A stretch of DNA of 58,823 bases, taken from NCBI GenBank assembly GCA_017618275.1, contig JAFZUS010000033.1, positions 1 to 58,823 of the forward strand. The letters are read 5' to 3'. This document shows, one piece after another, positions 53,899 through 58,823 of the stretch. Within the stretch, counting starts at the first letter, position 1. The number at the start of each line of letters is the position of its first letter. The notes under the pieces were generated by a model. It was not told where the DNA came from, did not search any database, and was given only the letters and a program-made list of their open reading frames with translations. This DNA is from Prevotella sp. (GTDB lineage: Bacteria > Bacteroidota > Bacteroidia > Bacteroidales > Bacteroidaceae). The position numbers and the translations under genes were made by a program.

Positions 53899-56043
53899 TT
53901 AGTATGCTATGTTTGAAAGTCTTGTCAGGTCCACTGGCTTCGGTCTGCCCCCGAGTATCTTCATGAGCACGACATAACGGACGGCGTCGATGCAATTATG
54001 CACGACTATCCCGTTTGCTATGTACTCATGCTTTCCTTTTACGGTAAGGTCAAAGACCTCCGCATCAGGCATCTCCGTTGCGGCTATGTCTAATAGCACA
54101 GCTTCTTGAACAATGCCTCGTCCGTGAATACTTGTTGACGACAAACTCCTTTCCGCACCATTCGCATATCCTCGTTTCGTTGTCAATTCCTGAATTTGCT
54201 CTTGCCCTTGACTTGCATTTATTGGAACAGAACTTGGCATCCGGTTTTTTTGACCAGAATTCCGTTCCGCAATATTGGCAGATAAGTTTCTTTGGTTGAA
54301 GGTTTCTTGCGACCTCTTTCCCGTGTTCAGAATGCCATTTCCTTCCTTCTTCGCTTCCATGCCAGGCACTTGCTTTCTCTCGGACTCGTTTAAGATGGGC
54401 GATTTGCTCAGGACTGCTTGCCCTTGCTGATGTTCTTTCGTGGTGTCTCGCTTTGTGCTCTTTTTGAGTAAGGCACTCAAGGTTTGAAATGTCGTTGTTA
54501 AGGCTGTTGAAATCCTTGTGATGAATCTCATACCCTTGTGGGACTGGACCGTTGTAGTATTCCCACACGACGATGTGGAGCCGTTTATTCCCTTTTGAAT
54601 AATACCTTTCTCCTTTATGCTTGAAGTATGTCTCTCCGTTGAATTCAACCCTGTCTTGGCACTTTGATTTCCGGGTAGGATATACAGTATGTCTCCCGGT
54701 TGTAGGTTTCTTATTTCCTTCCATCCTTCCTTTGTTTTTATTTTATGGTCCGGCGTACACCTAACCTCGGTGATAAAATTATTAAAAAGAAGTCGGAACT
54801 TAAAATTTTTCTTTATGCCATTGTTGTGATTTTCAAGCACTTGCCTATAACCAACGGAAGTCAGCACAAGGTCGCCCCGCTTGACATTCTTGATGAATTT
54901 CCTCCCTCTATCAGTAACAACCTTTGTATTCCCTACAAAACAGTGATTAAACGCATCTATAGGTTGATTCATCCACTTGCCTTCCTTGTCCTGAGCCCAA
55001 GTGTAATTCTTGAACTCCTTGATGCAGTTCGCACTCCGCTTTGTTATCCGTATCTTGTATTCAAGCATCTTCGTGATGCCCGCCATCACCGAGCCGCCGT
55101 ACTTCACCACGGGCTTCACATTGCACCCGCCCCTGTATATTTCCTGTATCAGTCGTGGGTCAGCCGATTCCGTTATGGTCTCTATCGTCCCGTCATTCTC
55201 TTTGAGGACCTTAATGATGTCGGTTGAGAGCATGGCAGTGCTGTAACATATCTCTTCAAGATAGAGGGTACCGTCGTGAAAGTACACGTCCACTATGGCC
55301 GTTGGGTCGGCCGAATAGCCGAAGTCCATCCCACGCCAATGGTGCTTCTTGGCGTAGGGAGGTATCTCGTCTATGATTTCCACATTCGTGAAGATGAGCC
55401 CTTCGATGACCGCCTGCAATCCGAGGCCGTACACCTGCCACAAAGTATTGTTCTTGTACCGCAGGCTTTCAATCTCGTCTATGATTGTCTGCTCCAAGAA
55501 GGGATTGTCCTTGTAGGTGGTTATGAAGTGGTAGGTGCGGGGGTCGTGGTTTACGCTACAAAGCCAGTGGTCATCCGAGAAGGAAGGGTTGTAGTCTGCT
55601 ATCGTGAACATCGTGGTACGCATCTTTAACTGCTGCCATTCAAGGGCTGACAATTCGTTCGCCTCGTTCACATAGCAGATGTCCCTCTTTCGTCCGCGTA
55701 GTTTCTGTTCATCGTCGGTAGAGAAGAACTCTATCCAACTCCCGTTCGGAAATTCAAATGTGAACTCCGACTTGTTGAACGCCCTGTTTTTCCAGTTCCA
55801 CAGATTCATCTTGACGAGGACTTCCTTGAAGTCTATGAGTACCGAGCCCCTGAGTGCCGTCAGCGTCTTCCTCACCACCGACAACCTTATGTCAGGGTGA
55901 TTCATCAGATAGACACATAGCCAGATGACCGTGTTCCTTGTCTTTCCGCTACGGGAAGAGCCTTGTTCAGATATGGTGGTATATCCTGACCTGACGGCGT
56001 TGTCAAGTTCATAATATACTTTCGTAGTCTGAATCTTAGGCAT
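53899..56043 (-). CDS. terL: Terminase large subunit precursor interrupted by an intein
   Basis: 714 residues before splicing. ATPase part: Walker A GSSRSGKT (28-35) and Walker B DICYVNEANE (121-130). Nuclease part: WRGMDFGYSADPTAI with the first acidic residue and TESADPRLIQEI. Residues 368-683 are an intein, inserted between NH and CIDAVRY, the last conserved acidic motif of the nuclease. Removed, the mature protein would be 398 residues, short but normal for this family. The C-terminal part is 31 residues (684-714). Splicing would be needed for an active packaging motor. Confidence 0.9.
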   Translation of the reverse strand: MPKIQTTKVYYELDNAVRSGYTTISEQGSSRSGKTRNTVIWLCVYLMNHPDIRLSVVRKTLTALRGSVLIDFKEVLVKMNLWNWKNRAFNKSEFTFEFPNGSWIEFFSTDDEQKLRGRKRDICYVNEANELSALEWQQLKMRTTMFTIADYNPSFSDDHWLCSVNHDPRTYHFITTYKDNPFLEQTIIDEIESLRYKNNTLWQVYGLGLQAVIEGLIFTNVEIIDEIPPYAKKHHWRGMDFGYSADPTAIVDVYFHDGTLYLEEICYSTAMLSTDIIKVLKENDGTIETITESADPRLIQEIYRGGCNVKPVVKYGGSVMAGITKMLEYKIRITKRSANCIKEFKNYTWAQDKEGKWMNQPIDAFNHCFVGNTKVVTDRGRKFIKNVKRGDLVLTSVGYRQVLENHNNGIKKNFKFRLLFNNFITEVRCTPDHKIKTKEGWKEIRNLQPGDILYILPGNQSAKTGLNSTERHTSSIKEKGIIQKGINGSTSSCGNTTTVQSHKGMRFITRISTALTTTFQTLSALLKKSTKRDTTKEHQQGQAVLSKSPILNESERKQVPGMEAKKEGNGILNTGKRSQETFNQRNLSANIAERNSGQKNRMPSSVPINASQGQEQIQELTTKRGYANGAERSLSSTSIHGRGIVQEAVLLDIAATEMPDAEVFDLTVKGKHEYIANGIVVHNCIDAVRYVVLMKILGGRPKPVDLTRLSNIAY
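53995..54942 (-). other. Intein in TerL, with a foreign frame in its middle
   Basis: 316 residues (368-683 of the precursor). Block A: CFVGNTKVVTDRG with catalytic Cys368. Block B: TEVRCTPDHKIKTKEG, with the conserved Thr and His. Block F: AEVFDLTVKGKHEYIAN. Block G: GIVVHN followed by Cys684, so first Cys, penultimate His682, terminal Asn683 and the +1 Cys are all present. Between blocks B and F there is no LAGLIDADG or in-frame HNH domain, only a Ser/Thr/Gln/Lys-rich low-complexity run of about 200 residues, which is the out-of-frame reading of the HNH gene at 54065-54724. Confidence 0.9.
54065..54724 (-). CDS. HNH homing endonuclease, overprinted on the intein
   Basis: 219 residues, read in another frame than TerL. 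Its ATG overlaps the third base of codon 440 (block B) and its TGA falls in codon 660, just before block F. HNH core: GYEIHHKDFNSLNNDISNLE with CLTQKEHKARHH following, and Trp-rich start LHIVVWEYYNGPVPQGY. Two zinc knuckles follow: CQYCGTEF...CSNKC and CEWCGKEF...CSRSC. Upstream, TAAAATAAAAACAAAGGAAGG could load ribosomes. Codon frame of both proteins is open throughout. It would cut TerL alleles lacking the intein and start homing. Confidence 0.85.
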   Translation of the reverse strand: MEGNKKPTTGRHTVYPTRKSKCQDRVEFNGETYFKHKGERYYSKGNKRLHIVVWEYYNGPVPQGYEIHHKDFNSLNNDISNLECLTQKEHKARHHERTSARASSPEQIAHLKRVREKASAWHGSEEGRKWHSEHGKEVARNLQPKKLICQYCGTEFWSKKPDAKFCSNKCKSRARANSGIDNETRICEWCGKEFVVNKYSRTRHCSRSCAIRHSRNGDA

Positions 56044-56058
56044 CCTCTCTTTCCCCCT

Positions 56059-56349
56059 TTATTTCACCGCATCGACGGCTATGACTCCCGTAAGGTGTAC
56101 CTTTCCGTCTGCGTCCTTAGTCGTCTGAATGACCTTCTTATGGTCCAAGAAAAGCCTCATGGCGATAGACTCTATCACCGCCTTCTCAGCCTCGGTCACT
56201 GTCACTGTCTTGTGGCACACCCTGTTCTTCATTATGCCTTTCCCTGCGTAGGCGCAATGTATGTCCACCGTGTCAGTGAGCCTTGAATCTCCCTTGTCGT
56301 AAGTGCAGGTTATCCCTATGGGCTTCGCCCTGAAATTGAACTTGCTCAT
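56059..56349 (-). CDS. Hypothetical protein in the packaging operon
   Basis: 96 residues, beta-rich: FRAKPIGITCTYDKGDSRLT, HKTVTVTEAEKAVIESIAMR and TTKDADGKVHLTGVIAVDAV. Four cysteines in the first half (TCTY, HCAY, VCHK). Role unknown; lies between terL and the DnaA-like gene. Confidence 0.6.
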   Translation of the reverse strand: MSKFNFRAKPIGITCTYDKGDSRLTDTVDIHCAYAGKGIMKNRVCHKTVTVTEAEKAVIESIAMRLFLDHKKVIQTTKDADGKVHLTGVIAVDAVK

Positions 56350-56361
56350 ATCGTTCTTCTT

Positions 56362-56703
56362 TTATGATGACATTCCGGCTTCTTCTTGCTTGCTTGAATA
56401 GGCGTTCAGGTACGCTCCGTAAATAGAATCGTACATATCGGCGAAGTTCCTGTCAACCTTACGGAAATCCTTTGCCCTCGCAAGGGCGTGGTACACCGTT
56501 ATCCTGTCCCAGTCAAAGTCTATCCCTACCTGCTTGAAGGGCAGGTCCGCCTCCGTCTGGTAGATAGACCAGATTATTGAACGGAGGTCACTGTATATCC
56601 TCTGTCTGCTCTTTTTGCTGACTACCTCGTCATAGTTGTAGCCGCAGTAGTTCAAAGCACCCCGCAGGGCGTCGATGATTTTTCTTTTCCTTTCTGTCAT
56701 CAT
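56362..56703 (-). CDS. DnaA domain IV-like DNA-binding protein
   Basis: 113 residues. The core KKSRQRIYSDLRSIIWSIYQ, LPFKQVGIDFDWDRITVYHA and LARAKDF matches the C-terminal DNA-binding domain of DnaA: a helix, the R-x-x-x-x-x-Y-x-x-R-xx-I-x-x-x-I pattern, then the turn before the D-R-x-T-V-x-H-A recognition helix. No AAA+ part exists. Near the small terminase it might help recognise the packaging site or bind an origin. Confidence 0.7.
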   Translation of the reverse strand: MMTERKRKIIDALRGALNYCGYNYDEVVSKKSRQRIYSDLRSIIWSIYQTEADLPFKQVGIDFDWDRITVYHALARAKDFRKVDRNFADMYDSIYGAYLNAYSSKQEEAGMSS

Positions 56704-56723
56704 GCTTTTTTCGGTTTATGGTT

Positions 56724-57158
56724 TTACTGTTGTTCCTCTTCCTGTGCCTTCTCCACTTTATCCCTGTTGTCAATGACTTCCACTATCACGGGGTCAGGCT
56801 TGATACTCTCGCCCTTGCTCGTTATGTCAATAGCCTCTCCGTAGCCCTCTTTTCTGCCGAGGGTGCTGATGAAGTAGCGTAGCATGGAGCCGTCAGGAGG
56901 GGACACCCAGCCTTTCTTCAAGTCATTCGCATCCTTTGGTATTCCGAGGGCAAGTACCCTGCCGCTTCTCAAGCACTCGTCAAGGAACTTTCCCTTGTAG
57001 TTCTCCACCACGGCGTTGAAGCGTGGGTCTTTCGCACACCAGTTGTAAACGGTGCATCTGTCAACACCGAATGCTTCGGCCATCTTGCTTATTGTGCCCT
57101 TTGTCGCTTCCGCCACGGCCGTGAAATCTTCCAATGTCGGTTTCTTACCTCTTTTCAT
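56724..57158 (-). CDS. terS: Terminase small subunit
   Basis: 144 residues. N-terminal helix-turn-helix (LEDFTAVAEATKGTISKMAE, AFGVDRCTVYNWCAKDP) for DNA recognition, central helices with NYKGKFLDECLRSGRVLALG, and an acidic C-terminus. Size, domain order and the position in front of terL identify the packaging initiator. The Gly-Lys loop MLRYFISTLGRKEGYG is typical of terminase small subunits in these phages. Confidence 0.75.
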   Translation of the reverse strand: MKRGKKPTLEDFTAVAEATKGTISKMAEAFGVDRCTVYNWCAKDPRFNAVVENYKGKFLDECLRSGRVLALGIPKDANDLKKGWVSPPDGSMLRYFISTLGRKEGYGEAIDITSKGESIKPDPVIVEVIDNRDKVEKAQEEEQQ

Positions 57159-57173
57159 AGTCTCTTTTGTAGT

Positions 57174-58301
57174 TTAGGTCAGTTTTTCAAGTAGTTCCTT
57201 CACCATCTCCTTTGCCTTGACTATGGTGTCGTCCATGTCAAGGTACTGGAATAGTCCGAGCCGTCCCCCGAAATGCAGTGTCGCATCCTCCTTCGCCAAC
57301 TCTTTGTATGACTCATAAAGTGCGGCGTTCCTCTCGTCCACGATGGGGTAGTATGGCTCGTTCCCGTCCTTGTAGGGTATGGGATATTCAAGGGTGATGA
57401 CGGAAGACTCGTATTTCTTCCCCGTCCTGTCAAAGTGCATGTGCTCTATGGAACGGGTGTAACGGATGTTCCTGTCGGTCCAGTTCATCACGGCGCAACC
57501 CTGATGGTCTCCACGGAAGTACAGCGTCTCGAAGCGGAGCGACCTGTATTCAAGCCTTCCGAGCTTATAGCCGAAGAACTCGTCTATCGGTCCCGTGTAT
57601 ATGGTGTGCTTCGCCACCTCCGCGTATTTCTCCCTTTCTTTGAGGTAGTCCACTCCGAGGCGCACTTCAACCCCTTCAAGGAGTCTTTCAAAGAGGGGAG
57701 TCCATCCGCATGCAGGTATTCCTATGAATCGGTCGTTGTAGTAGGTGTTGTCATAGGTGAATCGCACGGGAAGGCGCTTTATGATTTCAGGGGGGAGTTC
57801 CGAGCATTTCTTCCCCCACTGCTTCTCCGTGTAGCCCTTTATGAGCCTTTCGAAGACCGTAGTCCCCACGAGGCTTATGGCCTGCTCTTCAAGGTTTCTC
57901 GGTGTCCCCTTGACTGCCTTCCTCTCGGCCTCTATCCTCTCCTTCGCCTCCGTAGGGGAGAATATCTTAAACAGTTGTGCGAAGGTGTTCATGTTGAAGG
58001 GGAGGTTGAAGGCCTCTCCTTGGCTGACCGCTATCGGAGTATAGTCCGGAGCCGGCTGGATTTGCACCTTTTCAGCCACATAGCGCCACACATCCTCGTC
58101 GTCTGTATGGAATATATGGGGGCCGTACTTATGGACCACCACGCCGTTCTCTTCGCCCGTGTAGCAGTTGCCCCCTATGGTGTCCCTCCTGTCTATGACG
58201 AGCACTCCAAATCCAGCGTCAGCGAGTTCCCTCGCACAGACAGCCCCATAGAGCCCTGCCCCTACTATCAAAAAGTCGTATGTCTTCTTGCTTTCCATCA
58301 T
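57174..58301 (-). CDS. glf: UDP-galactopyranose mutase
   Basis: 375 residues, normal length. FAD-binding start DFLIVGAGLYGAVCARELAD, then DRRDTIGGNCYTGEENG, the family signature VVHKYGPHIFHTDDEDVW, and EKQWGKKCSELPPEI with following RLPVRFTYDNTYYNDRF. The enzyme converts UDP-galactopyranose to UDP-galactofuranose, the donor for galactofuranose-containing glycans. It lies in the phage packaging operon between the partial gene and terS, an unusual place, coupled to the gene upstream by ATGA. Two glycosyltransferase genes lie 17 kb away. Likely acts in host glycan or virion modification. Confidence 0.85.
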   Translation of the reverse strand: MMESKKTYDFLIVGAGLYGAVCARELADAGFGVLVIDRRDTIGGNCYTGEENGVVVHKYGPHIFHTDDEDVWRYVAEKVQIQPAPDYTPIAVSQGEAFNLPFNMNTFAQLFKIFSPTEAKERIEAERKAVKGTPRNLEEQAISLVGTTVFERLIKGYTEKQWGKKCSELPPEIIKRLPVRFTYDNTYYNDRFIGIPACGWTPLFERLLEGVEVRLGVDYLKEREKYAEVAKHTIYTGPIDEFFGYKLGRLEYRSLRFETLYFRGDHQGCAVMNWTDRNIRYTRSIEHMHFDRTGKKYESSVITLEYPIPYKDGNEPYYPIVDERNAALYESYKELAKEDATLHFGGRLGLFQYLDMDDTIVKAKEMVKELLEKLT

Positions 58302-58823
58302 CTTTGGTATTTTTCGTGAACAATCTTAGCCGCAGGGTATGACATCCTTATATGTGGCTTCCTCTTCTCGTCAAAGCCCACCTTGCAACAGGCAGGCCCC
58401 ACGAGGTTTATGTACCCCGCCTTCCTGATATATCCCTCGGCGTTGTATAGGTCTGTGTTCCCTCCGCTTGCAGTCGCAGACTGAGCGTATGCGTAGCCAA
58501 ACCACTTCACGGACAACTGTATGCCCCTTGAAGTCCTCTCGGTGTCTATCGCCTGTACGAGGTCGTCAGCCATCCTTCCCCTCCAAGGGATGAAGGTGTC
58601 GTCGGAAGGGAGGTTATGGCATACGAAGACCTGCCTCGTTACCTTCCTCGCTTCCTCTCCGTTTAACCAAGTCGCTCCATCCACTCCTATGTCAGAGAAG
58701 CCGCATTCAAGACCGAATCTGGCCACTCTTTCCATAAGCCGATATAACTTATTGCCATCCTCTATCTTTACCTTCTTGCCGATGGAATCGTCCATTTCGT
58801 AGAAGGTGTAGATGTCATCGTCA
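58298..58823 (-). CDS. Unknown protein, N-terminus beyond the window
   Basis: At least 174 codons are open to the window edge; the first internal ATG is at 58795, but the frame stays open upstream (…DDDIYTFYE before it). The visible part has helical start (KLYRLMERVARFGLEC), strands with GATWLNGEEARKVTRQVFV and an end HIRMSYPAAKIVHEKYQR. No motif recognised. It overlaps glf by 4 bp. It could be a partner of the mutase, e.g. in glycan modification, but that is only from position. Confidence 0.6.
   Translation of the reverse strand, partial: DDDIYTFYEMDDSIGKKVKIEDGNKLYRLMERVARFGLECGFSDIGVDGATWLNGEEARKVTRQVFVCHNLPSDDTFIPWRGRMADDLVQAIDTERTSRGIQLSVKWFGYAYAQSATASGGNTDLYNAEGYIRKAGYINLVGPACCKVGFDEKRKPHIRMSYPAAKIVHEKYQR

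Noticed and set aside
54300-54660. In-frame LAGLIDADG endonuclease in the intein
   Set aside because: The intein frame between blocks B and F has no LAGLIDADG-like motif and is low-complexity; the endonuclease is in the other frame.
57435-58319. 294-codon plus-strand ORF opposite glf
   Set aside because: Antisense of a clear UDP-galactopyranose mutase with all motifs; no promoter or start leader.
1-58823. CRISPR array, reverse transcriptase/diversity-generating element or insertion sequence
   Set aside because: No spaced direct repeats, no RT motif (YxDD context) and no transposase motif were seen; the repeated DNA found is explained by promoters and fibre-coding repeats.

Overview
The window looks like most of a temperate tailed phage (siphovirus-type) of the order Bacteroidales, integrated in or able to integrate into a tRNA-Val gene. 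The host call rests on Bacteroidetes-type promoters (TTTG or similar, about 19 bp, TAnnTTTG), a tyrosine integrase of the Bacteroidetes type, PcfK/PcfJ-type proteins, a BACON domain, BspA-like leucine-rich repeats, and translation starts without clear Shine-Dalgarno sequences. The first 50 bases are exactly the 3' half of tRNA-Val, starting at the anticodon stem, and the integrase follows at once. The last gene runs off the right end, so the element is not complete here. I see no repressor, DNA polymerase, helicase, sheath or CRISPR array.

Layout: (1) 1-1560, tRNA-Val 3' half, integrase promoter, integrase and terminator. (2) 33.4 kb down to 1.65 kb, minus strand: scaffold, decoration protein, major capsid protein with a C-terminal BACON-like domain, four connector/neck proteins, tail tube, tail chaperone, 1262-residue tape measure, distal-tail protein with a probable -1 frameshift extension, a run of fibre proteins including a 2060-residue LRR protein and a decapeptide-repeat protein, holin and small membrane proteins, a 1300-residue tail-tip protein, amidase endolysin, spanin-like protein, and a tail of small hypothetical genes. 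(3) 33.6-38.1 kb, plus strand: small accessory genes, partly AT-rich, ending in a folded RNA and terminators. (4) 38.2-50.4 kb, plus strand: early-type genes driven by three near-identical promoter-leaders. They include a phosphoribosyltransferase-HAD fusion with two glycosyltransferases, SSB, a PcfK/AcrIIA9-family protein with PcfJ, ArdC antirestriction protein, and a ParB-like protein. (5) 58.8 kb down to 50.7 kb, minus strand: an unknown partial gene, UDP-galactopyranose mutase, small terminase, a DnaA-domain-like protein, large terminase interrupted by an intein, portal, and a MuF head protein with a C-terminal papain-like toxin domain. A single small plus-strand gene with its own promoter sits tail-to-tail with the toxin end.

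The most striking system is the large terminase intein. A complete HNH endonuclease gene is encoded in a different reading frame inside the intein, overlapping the splicing blocks at both ends, while the intein frame stays open through all 220 codons. Other strong leads are the MuF-toxin with its opposing candidate immunity gene, the BACON-like domain on the major capsid protein, an 8-T slippery stop whose -1 frame gives a 28-codon extension ending in ATGA overlap with the next gene, a 17-nt perfect complement between the 5' leader and 3' end of one early transcript, and several folded intergenic RNAs.

All calls come from reading the sequence and family knowledge. No database search or folding program was run.
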